Assembly: GCF_045055655.1 (NCBI RefSeq)
Contig: NZ_JBANFI010000002.1
Location: 62,001-126,000, forward strand
Source of the DNA: Marinospirillum alkalitolerans
GTDB lineage: Bacteria; Pseudomonadota; Gammaproteobacteria; Pseudomonadales; Halomonadaceae
Length of the DNA: 64,000 nucleotides
Reading direction: 5' to 3'
Under the pieces are notes generated by a model that was not told the DNA's origin, searched no databases, and saw only the letters and a program-made list of their open reading frames with translations. The position numbers were made by a program, and so were the translations under genes. Every line of letters begins with the position of its first letter. Positions within the stretch are counted from its first letter, which is position 1. Below, in pieces: positions 1 to 9,263 of the stretch.

Positions 1-904
1 GTTGAAAAACAGGCACAGCCAAAGGTGTCACTGTCACCGATGGATTCTCAAGCTCGGACTCGGGATGTGACGCAGGCTCGGATGAAAAATCCGCCTCTGC
101 TGGACAGAAGGACACCAGATTCACCTGCTTCTGATGGCTCAGTTCATCAAAACTCAGCCTGTAGGGCGCACCGCTGTAACACCAGTGCGCTTTGCCAGAG
201 ATACGCTGGGGACGATGCAAATGCCCGAGGGCAAGATAATCAAAGGGAGGAAAGATGTCAGAAGGGACAGCTTCGAGTGTGCCAATATACAGATCCCGTT
301 CACTGTCGGAGCGGCTCATCCCCAGCGCCGTCAGATGGCCGCTGCCGAGGATGGGCACATCAAGGCCCAAGGCCGCCCGCCGCTGCTCGGCATGGGCGTA
401 AAGACACTGATAATGGGCTTGCATCGCCTCCAACAGCCATTGACGCTTGGCTTCAGCGCTGTCACCAGCTCGACTAGTGATCAGCTCTTTGGGGCGCAGA
501 TAGGGAACAGCACAAAGAAGCGCGCTCGGCACACCGGCACGATCATGCAGGGTGATCACCTGCTCATCCAAGGGGAGATCGGTGGTCGCTATCACATGCG
601 TTTCAAGATAACGCAGTAGGGGGCGCGCTTCGTGCAAGGTGGCAATCGCATCATGGTTACCGCCGAGCAGAATCAGCTGCACACCCAGGCGCTGCACATC
701 GACCACAAACTGATTGAGCAGTTCACGCGCGGCACTCGGTGGGGTGGCGGTATCAAAAATATCCCCTGCCACCAGCAGCACATCGACCTGCTCTGTCTCC
801 ATCACCTCCAGCAACCAACGCAGAAAGGCCTGCTGCTCGGCATGGCGCGAGCGATGAAAAAAATGCTGACCCAAATGCCAGTCAGAAGTATGGAGGAGTT
901 TCAT
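1..904 (-). CDS. sbcD: Exonuclease SbcD (partial, 3' end beyond window)
   Basis: Metallophosphoesterase subunit of the SbcCD nuclease, which cuts DNA hairpins and double-strand ends in the cytoplasm. Translating the minus strand from the ATG at 904 gives an open frame to base 1 with no stop. Visible motifs are TSDWHLG (residues 6-12), AGDIFDT (about 45), GGNHD (about 80) and ALGHLHRPQ (about 226), followed by YSGAPYRLSFDE, which matches the SbcD pattern after the phosphoesterase core. The C-terminal end lies outside the window, and sbcC would be expected next. It follows the TraF_2-like gene by about 70 bases on the same strand, so cotranscription is possible. Upstream SD is weak (GGATAAAAAAGC before ATG). 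Family assignment is firm; plus-strand reading frames here are shadows. Confidence 0.93.
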   Translation of the reverse strand, partial: MKLLHTSDWHLGQHFFHRSRHAEQQAFLRWLLEVMETEQVDVLLVAGDIFDTATPPSAARELLNQFVVDVQRLGVQLILLGGNHDAIATLHEARPLLRYLETHVIATTDLPLDEQVITLHDRAGVPSALLCAVPYLRPKELITSRAGDSAEAKRQWLLEAMQAHYQCLYAHAEQRRAALGLDVPILGSGHLTALGMSRSDSERDLYIGTLEAVPSDIFPPFDYLALGHLHRPQRISGKAHWCYSGAPYRLSFDELSHQKQVNLVSFCPAEADFSSEPASHPESELENPSVTVTPLAVPVFQ

Positions 905-975
905 GCTTTTTTATCCGTCAGTGCTTGCAGTGCTCACCGCGCTCAATACCTGAGCCGCACTCAAAAGTCAGCAGT

Positions 976-2748
976 TTAAAAGAGTTTTTCAAAACTCAGC
1001 CCTAGGCTGAAATAGCGCGGAATGCGCCAACGATCAAATTCAAAGGTTTGATAGCTGGTTGCCAGATCGAGCTGAAAATTAGCCGCAAAATCAATTCCAA
1101 GATGCAGCGTATCTAACCGGCTCCCCACCTGATTACGACGCCAACCCAGACGCACGCCCGGTACCCAGGCTTGTTGCGTTTGCCAGCTCATTGCCAAGCC
1201 GTAAGAGCGCTCAGACCAGCCTACCAGATTATCAGCCGCATCCAGACTGTAATGTCCTCTCAGAACCCAGTCAGGCTCAAAGGCAAAGAAGGTGACCTCC
1301 AACACAGCATGGCGATCCAAGCGATACGCCTGACGATCCATCAGTCGGTCTAAGCGAGTCAGATAATCGACTGCTTCTTTATCCTGCTCGTCTGTAAAAC
1401 TCGAAAGGCGTGGATAGCGTGCTGTCGGCTGATTCACATTAAACAGCGTGACGCCCACCTGCCAAGGATAATCCTGCCACAGTAAACCCAGATCAACACC
1501 CAAGAGCCATTGTTGCTCTTGCTGTGCACGCAGCTCACCGGTCACTCGATCCACAACCTGCTCCGCGCCCTGTGACAAGGCCACGCCATTTAAAGAGACG
1601 AGATTGGGCGATAAGCGTAGCGCATAGCTGTTCACACGCAGCCCTAAATCCAGTTGCCCCCAGGACTGAGGCCAATCAAACCAGGCAGAAGCATCCACCG
1701 AGACACCCGCATAAAGGTGCAAAAGCTCAGCCACTTGCGTGGTGATGGATGAATGGGTCACCAGTAGCGCTTCTGGATCAAAATCCAGCTCACCACGTAA
1801 GGCCGCCATAAAAAGTGGATCAGAAGGATCACTTAAACGACGTGTCAGCTGTTCCAGCTGTAACACCTCATTCGGCGTTAAGAGCGGTGCCTCTCCCTCA
1901 GGAGCCTGAGCCAACAACGCCAGTGTCTGCTGTAAAAAACCTGCCTCTGCTGACCAAGCGCCTGTCGAGGGGTCGACTAGGCTAAGAGGATCATTGGCAT
2001 ACTGCCAAGATAGGCGTTGAAACTCGATAAAAGTCAGACTGAGCGTTTCTGCACTCAACTGAGGCGCGATCGAGAGCAAAGTCTCTCCGCGATGACTGAT
2101 CTCCAAAGCACCACGTCCACGCAGGCGATCACCATAAAAGCGACCAGCAGCCTGCCCCTGCACACTGAGGCCCAAAGACCAGGCCACCCAAGGGTGCCAG
2201 CGCCCGATGACAGGAAAACCGGGCACATCGACAAAAAAACCAGCCTGAAAGCGTCCGCCTTCTTCCAAAGATAAAATGAGATTCTGTTCTATTTCCGCCG
2301 TCGCGCCCTGCAAACAGGACACCACCAAGCTCGAATCCTGCTCATCCAGAAAACGCTGACACTGCTGATCCCAGCGCGCCAACTGAGTGAGTGCCGCACG
2401 CGAGGGGCCGTCATCTAACGCATTCAAATCCTGGTCAAGCAGAAACTGTACTGCAGCCAGATCCTGCTCTAGGTCTTGAGCAAGACGCCCCAAACGCCCA
2501 GCTGGCCCTAACTCAAGATAACTGCTGAACTGGCCTAAACCGGCATTCCAACGCTGCTCACCAGGTAAAAGATACAGCAAAACAGCTGGATTGGAGCGTG
2601 CCGATATGACCCGCCCGGTTGCACCGCTTCCTTGTGCTGGATAAGACGCCAACGGACGCAGTGCTGCATTTGCATCCGCAGGCTGAGCAAAAGAAAAGAG
2701 CCCAACTCCAATGCAGAGCATCAGAGTCAGGCTCAAGACAAGACGCAT
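976..2748 (-). CDS. TraF_2-family outer-membrane protein
   Basis: Predicted exported protein of about 590 residues. An N-terminal signal peptide (hydrophobic stretch about residues 5-20, cleavage after AQPADANA) leads into the sequence RVISARSNPAVLLYLLPGEQRW, typical of the conjugal-transfer-TraF-like family (TraF_2), which despite its name is common on gammaproteobacterial chromosomes without conjugation genes. The C-terminal half alternates polar and hydrophobic residues and ends in phenylalanine (LSFEKLF), as in outer-membrane beta barrels. I take the ATG at 2748 because the longer frame begins with a TTG at 2757 and gives a poorer signal peptide. Substrate or partner is unknown. It lies 24-33 bases after the SapC gene upstream, in one direction with sbcD. 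Confidence 0.7.
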   Translation of the reverse strand: MRLVLSLTLMLCIGVGLFSFAQPADANAALRPLASYPAQGSGATGRVISARSNPAVLLYLLPGEQRWNAGLGQFSSYLELGPAGRLGRLAQDLEQDLAAVQFLLDQDLNALDDGPSRAALTQLARWDQQCQRFLDEQDSSLVVSCLQGATAEIEQNLILSLEEGGRFQAGFFVDVPGFPVIGRWHPWVAWSLGLSVQGQAAGRFYGDRLRGRGALEISHRGETLLSIAPQLSAETLSLTFIEFQRLSWQYANDPLSLVDPSTGAWSAEAGFLQQTLALLAQAPEGEAPLLTPNEVLQLEQLTRRLSDPSDPLFMAALRGELDFDPEALLVTHSSITTQVAELLHLYAGVSVDASAWFDWPQSWGQLDLGLRVNSYALRLSPNLVSLNGVALSQGAEQVVDRVTGELRAQQEQQWLLGVDLGLLWQDYPWQVGVTLFNVNQPTARYPRLSSFTDEQDKEAVDYLTRLDRLMDRQAYRLDRHAVLEVTFFAFEPDWVLRGHYSLDAADNLVGWSERSYGLAMSWQTQQAWVPGVRLGWRRNQVGSRLDTLHLGIDFAANFQLDLATSYQTFEFDRWRIPRYFSLGLSFEKLF

Positions 2749-2781
2749 CAGACTCAACCGGCCTGACTTTGGTCTAACGCA

Positions 2782-3597
2782 TTAGAACTTGAAGACATCT
2801 TCTTCAGCACCAAAAACACGATCAAGATCAACCTCCTGCTGCGGTGCCAGTTGCTGCTGGATCTTCTGGCGCAAGTCATAAAGGCGCGCCAGTCCCGTTA
2901 AGCGGTGGGTTGATAAAAGCTGACTGTAGGCTAAAGAAAGGGCTCCCGAGCGTGCCAGGTTCTCGAGTTCAGCACCACTGAGCTGCTTAAGCTTATCCTC
3001 ATTAATGCGATACAAACCCTGCAGCTGAGTTTGCCCCATGTCCTGCTCTCCTGCCGTCGCTTGGACATTCAGCTTCCAAGGCTCCAATAAACCAGCCTGA
3101 GCCAACTGATCTACGGCTTTGCTAGTCATCTGCTGTCCTTGATGGACCTGGCGCAGGAATTCAAGCACATTGGATACCAGTTCGGAAGGCTGTCCATCCG
3201 CCCCAAACAAGGAGTGATCGCCTTCCTCACTCTGCTCATGAAAAGCTGGGCTATCTGTTTGTACACAGAGCACCAAGCGATCACTGCTTTCTTCTGGTAA
3301 GAGTTTAAATGGATGTCCACGATAGGCTGCTGGTTGGTAGCCACCTAACCAACGCCCATCTGGATGCAGATAAAGATTGTCATCTGGCAAGAAAGACTGT
3401 AATCCCATCAACTGAAAGTGCGCCGCAGGCTCTGCCTGGGCAGGCACAAAAACCAATGCCATAGTTGGCAATAGATGGGGAACCTCTTCTGCCAAAACAG
3501 GAATCACAGCCTGATGGGCTGCAAAATTAAAAGTACTCTGAGGTTGCACACCAGCATATTGGTGCTGCTGTCGACTGAGCGCCTGGTAATGTGGCAT
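2782..3597 (-). CDS. SapC-family protein (paralogue 1)
   Basis: 271-residue protein resembling the SapC family (named after the Campylobacter fetus S-layer locus; biochemical role unknown). Family features visible are the central WLGGYQPAAYRGHPF stretch, the ERHSLF-like region around LCVQTDSPAF, and a C-terminal helix-rich part. There is no signal peptide, so it is probably cytoplasmic or peripheral. It ends in EVDLDRVFG...VFKF, almost the same tail as the second SapC gene at 40246 (DVDLDQVFG...TFKF), suggesting a conserved functional C-terminus. An SD (GGAG) lies 11 bases before the ATG. Family call is good; function is not known. Confidence 0.8.
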   Translation of the reverse strand: MPHYQALSRQQHQYAGVQPQSTFNFAAHQAVIPVLAEEVPHLLPTMALVFVPAQAEPAAHFQLMGLQSFLPDDNLYLHPDGRWLGGYQPAAYRGHPFKLLPEESSDRLVLCVQTDSPAFHEQSEEGDHSLFGADGQPSELVSNVLEFLRQVHQGQQMTSKAVDQLAQAGLLEPWKLNVQATAGEQDMGQTQLQGLYRINEDKLKQLSGAELENLARSGALSLAYSQLLSTHRLTGLARLYDLRQKIQQQLAPQQEVDLDRVFGAEEDVFKF

Positions 3598-3738
3598 AAA
3601 TCTACTTACTCCATCTCTTGTTCATCATCGAAATAACTCGTCCCAACAGACTCTGGTTGACCAGCTGAGAGGCACTGAAGTCGCTGTCACTGACATCCGG
3701 CTTTCATTGATGCCTTGCCTCAATGCTGCAGAAGTCGA

Positions 3739-4446
3739 TTAGACCTCTTCTGTTCCTGTCTCTGTTTCATCGTCTACTGCATCTTCATTTGATGCATCAC
3801 CCGCGTCATCTTCAGCGGGATCATCTTCTGGTTCTGGTTCTTCTGGATAAACGACAGGCTCGGCTCTGGCATCCAGAAAAACGGGTAAAGCAGATTGCGG
3901 CATACGCAGATACACCAGGCGACTATCCTGTCTATGCAGAGGTAAAGCCTCAGGTTGATATTCAAGGGTGAGCCAGAGTTGATCGGCAAAAACTTCTAAA
4001 CCTAATAAAGGCTCGACAGCTTCACCTCTTTCTCGGCCATGAATCACCAGAGCAATCAACTGATCCTGCTCAAAATTGGTGGCCTGTAAATCAGCAAGGC
4101 TCTCAAGCAAGGCTTCCGTTGCTACATAATCTTGATATACCAGCTTAAGACGTCGCTGCACATGACGATACAAGCTGATTGAATCACGCACTATCAGCAC
4201 TTGCTGAGACTGCAGCTCTGCAGGCATCAGATCAGCATTCAGTGGGATATCCACTAAGCGGGTCAGGGGCAAGGTTAACAGCCTCGATTCTACAGCCGGC
4301 TTATCAGCAGGAACAGGAATCGGCTGTTCAGGTGTCGAACCTTTACTCTCGTCTTCATTCGTTAAGCAGCCTTGCAATAGCAAGGCAAAGACCACCCCAA
4401 GCAACACAAGAACAGAACGCCTCATGCCAACTCGATTCAACATCAT
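3739..4446 (-). CDS. Putative lipoprotein with acidic tail
   Basis: 235 residues, family not recognised. The N-terminus is a lipoprotein signal (MRRSVLVLLGVVFALLLQGC, acylated Cys at residue 27), so the protein should sit in the inner leaflet of the outer membrane or in the inner membrane. The middle part (about 50-185) is a compact alpha/beta-looking region with no motif I can name. The last about 40 residues are almost entirely D, E, T, A, N and P, a low-complexity acidic tail that might bind cations or extend into the periplasm. It is flanked by about 140 bases before SapC and about 165 bases from the LPP20 gene, all on the minus strand. Confidence 0.65.
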   Translation of the reverse strand: MMLNRVGMRRSVLVLLGVVFALLLQGCLTNEDESKGSTPEQPIPVPADKPAVESRLLTLPLTRLVDIPLNADLMPAELQSQQVLIVRDSISLYRHVQRRLKLVYQDYVATEALLESLADLQATNFEQDQLIALVIHGRERGEAVEPLLGLEVFADQLWLTLEYQPEALPLHRQDSRLVYLRMPQSALPVFLDARAEPVVYPEEPEPEDDPAEDDAGDASNEDAVDDETETGTEEV

Positions 4447-4612
4447 TATCTACCTCTTTCATCATCGTTCGGCCTGTGACAATCAACCCAAGGCCTTTTT
4501 CTTTGACATCTTCAATCGACGTTGAATCCACAACATCTCTGCCATCACTTATCTTCAAGGCAGAATGCTCAAGGGCAGTGTAACAATTCACTGCCCTTGG
4601 GGGTAGGAGGCG

Positions 4613-5713
4613 TTATCTTTGTTGATACAAACCCTGCGCCAGCGCTTCTGCCAAGCTATTGGCCATCATCTGAATCGCGTTGCTGGTGGCCACCGCTGCA
4701 TCAGTCGAAGCCGCTCGGCCGGTTTCGCTGACCGCATACAAGGTGGCGCCCTGGGCATCGACCACCTGCCCGTCTGCCTGCGCGACACGATGATGCAAGC
4801 CCTGACGCTGCACATCCTGAAGATGAATATTCAAACGCAGCGTCAAATCCGCTTGATTCTGCCGCAGCTGAAAACCCAACTCAGTTAAGCGTGCCGCAAT
4901 GTGCGGCTGCATCCGTTGCGCATCGGGGCTTTTGGCTTCTAGGCGAAAGCTCAGAGCCGCGATGATGCCACGAATTTCGGCTTCACGCGCTTCGACCTGC
5001 TGCTGACGCTGAGCATCAATGCGCCCCGTTGCAGCCAGAAACTCTAACTGGTTGAACAGTTGACGTCGTTGCTGCAAGTCAGCCAGATTGGGGAGCACCG
5101 CGCGGACGCGACTGAGCTGATCACCTGAAGTCGGTAATGCACGCTGGAGCAAGCGTTGATCGACCTGCTGCAACTGAGCTAAAAGTTGTGTTTCGGCGGC
5201 CTGACGATTCAGCTCAGCTAAAGCCCAAGCCGAACGACCTGCTTCATCGATCCAGGTTTCTGTCACCTGGATACCGGGGAGCGTCACCTCTTCAACACGA
5301 CTGGAGGCCTGCTGCAACAGGATTTCATGCAAATCATGCAACTGTCCCTGGCGCATTTCAGCACGGGTCGTGGTTTGGGTTTCTCCTGCCACACTCACTT
5401 GAATACGTGCGAGTAGATCCACCTGGGCCTGCTGACGCGCACGTTCCAAGGCATTGGCCGAGGAGCCGTAGATTTCAGCACTGGCCACACCATACACATA
5501 ACCTGCACGCTGAGGATGGAGACGAACCCAGCTGGGCTGCCCCGCTTGCATGGCCTGACTGAGTGCTGCTGAAGAAGAGTTCGAGCTTGGACTCGTTGCA
5601 CAGCCACCCAGCATCAGAGCCAAGGCCAGAGCAGAGGCTCCGGCCCAAAGCTTGGATGCTGACACTGTGCGTCCAACTCGCTGCACTGCTGGAGTAATAG
5701 AGACTGGACGCAT
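4613..5713 (-). CDS. LPP20-family lipoprotein
   Basis: About 366 residues. A long N-terminal region ends in the lipobox LALMLGGC (Cys about 38 from the ATG chosen here). The mature part begins SWVRLHPQRAGYVYGVASAE and continues with a helix rich in A, R and Q (ALERARQQAQVDLLARIQVSV), the signature of the LPP20 family of outer-membrane lipoproteins. I prefer the ATG at 5713, which has AGAGG five bases upstream, over the in-frame GTG at 5719. The gene starts just after lpoB ends, so the two are almost certainly translationally linked, and together with the COG3014 gene they form a conserved three-lipoprotein group seen in other gammaproteobacteria (family knowledge). Confidence 0.78.
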   Translation of the reverse strand: MRPVSITPAVQRVGRTVSASKLWAGASALALALMLGGCATSPSSNSSSAALSQAMQAGQPSWVRLHPQRAGYVYGVASAEIYGSSANALERARQQAQVDLLARIQVSVAGETQTTTRAEMRQGQLHDLHEILLQQASSRVEEVTLPGIQVTETWIDEAGRSAWALAELNRQAAETQLLAQLQQVDQRLLQRALPTSGDQLSRVRAVLPNLADLQQRRQLFNQLEFLAATGRIDAQRQQQVEAREAEIRGIIAALSFRLEAKSPDAQRMQPHIAARLTELGFQLRQNQADLTLRLNIHLQDVQRQGLHHRVAQADGQVVDAQGATLYAVSETGRAASTDAAVATSNAIQMMANSLAEALAQGLYQQR

Positions 5714-5721
5714 AGTCACCT

Positions 5722-6348
5722 CTACAGCCTAAAGCGGCTGCGCTCCTGGAGTTTCTGGATGCGTTTTTGACCAGACCAGACTTCACGGTTGGTCTGAATA
5801 TCAATTAACGACAGGTCAACCTGATAGCTGGTCACACGACGGCCATCTAATTGATCGACAAAAGAGTCAATCGATCCAGTTAAGACAAAGTTAGCGCCAG
5901 TTTCAGCCGCTAAAGCTGCCGCCGTTTCTGGTGTTGCCATAAACTCTTGGTCGCGGCGCTCTTCACGAATCGCATCACGAACATCACCAGCGGCCACAAA
6001 GTCCACCTGACCCGAGCGAATCAGGGCACGGCGCAGATCGTTCATAAAGGTATCCACAGCAATGTGCTCATGGGAACGATTGCGCACGCCAAGGACCAGT
6101 ACCGTGGGCTGACGATCGCGCTCTGGATGCGCCTGACGCCAGCGTTGCAACCAAGGGAAGGTCAGCATGTCATCAATCATTTCTTCTGACACCATGCGTG
6201 AATCGGTGGCATTCCAGCGATCGGTCAGCGCCACTTCCTGACTGGCATCCAAGCGACTCACCTGGGTGCCACCACAACCGACCAATAGCAGGCTCATACC
6301 GAGCGCAGCCACTAAGCTTTTAGTGAGATTCATCCACTGTTTTTTCAT
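5722..6348 (-). CDS. lpoB: Penicillin-binding protein activator LpoB
   Basis: 208-residue outer-membrane lipoprotein that in enterics reaches through the peptidoglycan to stimulate PBP1b transpeptidase and glycosyltransferase activity. Lipobox MSLLLVGC with Cys25. The LpoB core is recognisable: PTVLVLGVRNRSHEHIAVDTF, the DLRRALIRSGQVDFV helix-strand, the ETGANFVLTGSI strand and the terminal YQVDLSLIDIQTNREVWS. The linker between Cys25 and the core is short compared with the long proline-rich tether of E. coli LpoB. The start overlaps the end of the COG3014 gene by 29 bases, with GAGG a suitable distance upstream. An in-frame ATG five codons later is an alternative start. Confidence 0.86.
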   Translation of the reverse strand: MKKQWMNLTKSLVAALGMSLLLVGCGGTQVSRLDASQEVALTDRWNATDSRMVSEEMIDDMLTFPWLQRWRQAHPERDRQPTVLVLGVRNRSHEHIAVDTFMNDLRRALIRSGQVDFVAAGDVRDAIREERRDQEFMATPETAAALAAETGANFVLTGSIDSFVDQLDGRRVTSYQVDLSLIDIQTNREVWSGQKRIQKLQERSRFRL

Positions 6349-8122
6349 CTTCTACATCCTCATAGAGTTCAACTAGGGTTTCATTGGCTAAGCGAGCGGC
6401 CCGCGCCTGGGTGACCAGATTCGGTACGGCTGCTTGGGGGTTTTCTGCAAAGGTGCGCGCCCGCCAGATATGCAGCTGGCCTGGGTTGAGCGTGATCGCA
6501 TGGGTTTCTTCGACACTGAAGCCTTCGGCTTCACTGCGCAAAGTCAGCTGGTAATCGCCAGCAGCCAGCAACTGACGTGAAATACGAATCCGATTCGGCA
6601 GAGTCACCCATAAACGGGTATCTGCACTGGCGGTAGCGGCGGCAGTCAGAGCACATAAGCTACCCGGCATCCCGGTTTGCACACACAGCGCCAGACGCAA
6701 AGATTCTATCGCCATCGCCTGCGTCAACTCACTCTGTGCATCGACCAGATGCTGCGCCATCGCCAAACCGGCTAGGTTATCGGCATCGAGCAGAGCTTGT
6801 GTTTGGGCACGGCCCTGCGCGGGCGTTAAAGTCAGCTGCGAGGCATGCAAGGGTGGCTCATAGTAGTAAAAAAGCGGGACCGTCAGACGCACACCGGTGG
6901 AAGCCAAAATCTCGGTCAGCCCGAGCTGATCCAGAGTGGAGCGAAGCGGACCAACACCGATTGTTTTCTCATGCGGCATCGTCAGCAGACCAATATAGTC
7001 ATCGGCACGAATACGCTCAATGACATTCAGCAAGCCTTTATCTGCATAGAGGTAATAAAACCACGCCAGTTGATAGGCCCGCTGATCTTCTGTTCCTACA
7101 GTCAAAGGACGAATAAACAGGCGGTTCGTATCGGGCTGCAAGGTCATCATCAGATTGAGTTCACCGCGTGGTGACATCATATCCACTTCTTGAATCACCA
7201 GCAGCTGACTGCCAGTGCGTGGATTCCACTGATCCAGAACGCGGCGCTGCTCAGCCGAGAGTTTTTCGCGTGCAACACGCTGCCAACGGGCATCACGCTG
7301 CGTTTTCAAGATCCGCGCCACATCAAACCAAGCCTGAGCGGTCATCGCCTCGCCCAGATCATACTGACGCGCATAACCTTGCTCATAAGTGCGAGCAGCA
7401 CGCTCATAGCTGATGCGGGCATTATCCAGCTCGCCATAGCGCTCATAGAGGCTGCCGATCAGATAGTGGGTAAAGGCATTATCTCGGAAAACCAGTTCGC
7501 GCGGATTGATCACCTCACCATTCAGGCTGGCATACAAGTCCATCATCTGGTTGAGTAAACGTCCTTCTTCTTCCTCAGCTTCAGCATAGTCGCCGGTGCG
7601 ATGCAGGTTTTCATCCAGCAGCAACTGAGCACGCCGTCCCTCGATACGGGCCGCATCCAGATAGCGCTCTAACTCAGCACGACTACCTGCTTGTTCTGCC
7701 AAAAAGAGGAAGTTCATCGTTTTGTAGTAGTGGATATACACCCGCTCATAGAGCATGCCACGATAGGTCACGCGCGTGGCATTGGTGCTGAGGCGGTTCA
7801 GCAGATCCATCGTGCTGGTAGTAAACAGCTCATCAGCCAGATAATCCGCCTCATCCAGCAGCTGATTACTGCCGAGATAATCGCCTTGCAAATGACGTAA
7901 TACGCCAGTTTCCATCAAACGCAGCAAACGCTGACGCTCGCCCTCGAGTGCTACAGCCGCCCTTTCCTCCGCAGCCGCAAACTCACCATGGCGCATCAGC
8001 GTTGTCGCCTCGGTCATGCGATCTGCATGCGAAGCACAACCGCTCAATAATAACGCCAATAGAGCAAATAACAACCAAGATGATCGACGAGGTGCAGCCC
8101 CCGTCACTGATGACCCTTGCAT
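6320..8122 (-). CDS. COG3014-type lipoprotein, partner of LpoB cluster
   Basis: 600-residue lipoprotein (LALLLSGC, Cys29). The mature protein is mostly helical with tetratricopeptide-like stretches: HADRMTEATTLMRHGEFAAA near the N-terminus and RYGELDNARISYERAARTYE at about 230-250. The order COG3014, LpoB, LPP20 is a recurring operon, which points to a role in cell-envelope or peptidoglycan assembly; the exact activity is not known. The C-terminal about 150 residues (including RLTVPLFYYYEPP and LWVTLPNRIRISRQLL) look like beta-rich domains facing the periplasm. It overlaps lpoB by 29 bases and begins 18 bases after the hydrolase stop, so all four genes probably share a transcript. Confidence 0.75.
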   Translation of the reverse strand: MQGSSVTGAAPRRSSWLLFALLALLLSGCASHADRMTEATTLMRHGEFAAAEERAAVALEGERQRLLRLMETGVLRHLQGDYLGSNQLLDEADYLADELFTTSTMDLLNRLSTNATRVTYRGMLYERVYIHYYKTMNFLFLAEQAGSRAELERYLDAARIEGRRAQLLLDENLHRTGDYAEAEEEEGRLLNQMMDLYASLNGEVINPRELVFRDNAFTHYLIGSLYERYGELDNARISYERAARTYEQGYARQYDLGEAMTAQAWFDVARILKTQRDARWQRVAREKLSAEQRRVLDQWNPRTGSQLLVIQEVDMMSPRGELNLMMTLQPDTNRLFIRPLTVGTEDQRAYQLAWFYYLYADKGLLNVIERIRADDYIGLLTMPHEKTIGVGPLRSTLDQLGLTEILASTGVRLTVPLFYYYEPPLHASQLTLTPAQGRAQTQALLDADNLAGLAMAQHLVDAQSELTQAMAIESLRLALCVQTGMPGSLCALTAAATASADTRLWVTLPNRIRISRQLLAAGDYQLTLRSEAEGFSVEETHAITLNPGQLHIWRARTFAENPQAAVPNLVTQARAARLANETLVELYEDVEDEKTVDESH

Positions 8123-8140
8123 AGATAATCCTTCATATCA

Positions 8141-9106
8141 TTATTGATTATATTTTAACCAGTGCAGCAAATGTGCTGCGAGCTGGGTTTGCCACTCAGA
8201 TGACTCGTTTAATAGCTGATGCCGCGCCCCTTGGAGCAAATGCGTTTTAGCATTCGGCAGCAAGCGGTGCAGCACGCTGAGATTATAAGACCAATCGACA
8301 GTGGTGTCGGCATCGCCCTGAATAATAATCACTCTTGCTTTGCAAGGCGGCTGTTTTTCAATGCGGCGAATCCAGCGCCCCAACGCCTTCACCCACACCA
8401 GTGGCAAACGCCTTGGCTGAAGCGCATCTTGCTCTCGCACAAAGTCCAGATAAGCCTGATCATGGCTGTTATCACGATGCTTACGCGGCACTGAGCGCAC
8501 CACAAGATTCAATAATGGACGCCAGCGGCGAATGGCTGTCCAACCAATCGGCCTGACCAAGGGGGCCAAGAGCACCAGCTGATCAAACTGGAGCTGCTGC
8601 ATGGCGTGCTCCAAGGCGATCGCCCCTCCGGTTGAAAACCCACTTAAGAGCCAAGGACGAGGCCAGCGCTCACGACGCAGTTGATCCAGCACCTGATTCA
8701 ATAGCTGCTGATAACGCTGAAAATCATCAATCGCCGCACGTGGTCCGCTCGATAAACCATGCCCAGGAAGATCAACAGTGCAATAAATTAACTGTTGCGC
8801 CAAACACCAACGCTGCAAGAAAGGATAGCTGGCCCCATGATCATAATAACCATGCAGATGGACGAGCGTTCCCTGCGCGGCCTGATCGCGTGGACGAAAA
8901 GCCTGCATCCAAATACGGTCTGAGTCTAGCGCAAGCCAACCTGCACGCGCTGTGCACTCGGTCGCAAAATGGTAGTTTTCAAGATAAGCGCGATACGCAG
9001 GATGCGCCAAGGCACGCCAATCTGCCTGAGCAAAGGCCTGTGGCCAGAGTCGCAACTGCACCTTAGTGCGCGCGAATGCTTGATCCAGTGAGTCCGCTGT
9101 GTGCAT
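8141..9106 (-). CDS. Alpha/beta hydrolase, lysophospholipase-like
   Basis: 321 residues, no signal peptide. Serine-aminopeptidase S33 / Hydrolase_4 fold: oxyanion-hole strand VHLHGYYDHG (about 82-91), LPGHGLSSGPR (about 113-123), nucleophile elbow GFSTGG with Ser158, acid in GDADTTVD (Asp265-271 region) and catalytic His296 in GARHQLLN. This arrangement matches monoacylglycerol lipase / lysophospholipase L2 (PldB-like) enzymes acting on lipids at the cytoplasmic side; the true substrate cannot be read from sequence. It is the first gene of the minus-strand lipoprotein operon and diverges from dbpA across a 157-base interval. Confidence 0.82.
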   Translation of the reverse strand: MHTADSLDQAFARTKVQLRLWPQAFAQADWRALAHPAYRAYLENYHFATECTARAGWLALDSDRIWMQAFRPRDQAAQGTLVHLHGYYDHGASYPFLQRWCLAQQLIYCTVDLPGHGLSSGPRAAIDDFQRYQQLLNQVLDQLRRERWPRPWLLSGFSTGGAIALEHAMQQLQFDQLVLLAPLVRPIGWTAIRRWRPLLNLVVRSVPRKHRDNSHDQAYLDFVREQDALQPRRLPLVWVKALGRWIRRIEKQPPCKARVIIIQGDADTTVDWSYNLSVLHRLLPNAKTHLLQGARHQLLNESSEWQTQLAAHLLHWLKYNQ

Positions 9107-9263
9107 CGGATTGGAGCCATCCTTTATGATCAGATCAATAAAAAGAACATCAGGAGTGAAGAAGAGGCCTGTGCTATGCTAATGCCACTCTCAAAACTGG
9201 CCCAGAGTCACCCTTGACCCACTCACGGCCCTTTTCTTCCCTCTTCGATTTTAGGTAACGCCC

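Noticed and set aside
25..1005. Overlapping plus-strand frames at the left end
   Set aside because: They are shadows of sbcD; the minus strand gives a full set of SbcD motifs.
976..2748. Conjugation gene because of the TraF name
   Set aside because: The TraF_2 family is common on chromosomes; no other transfer genes are in the window.
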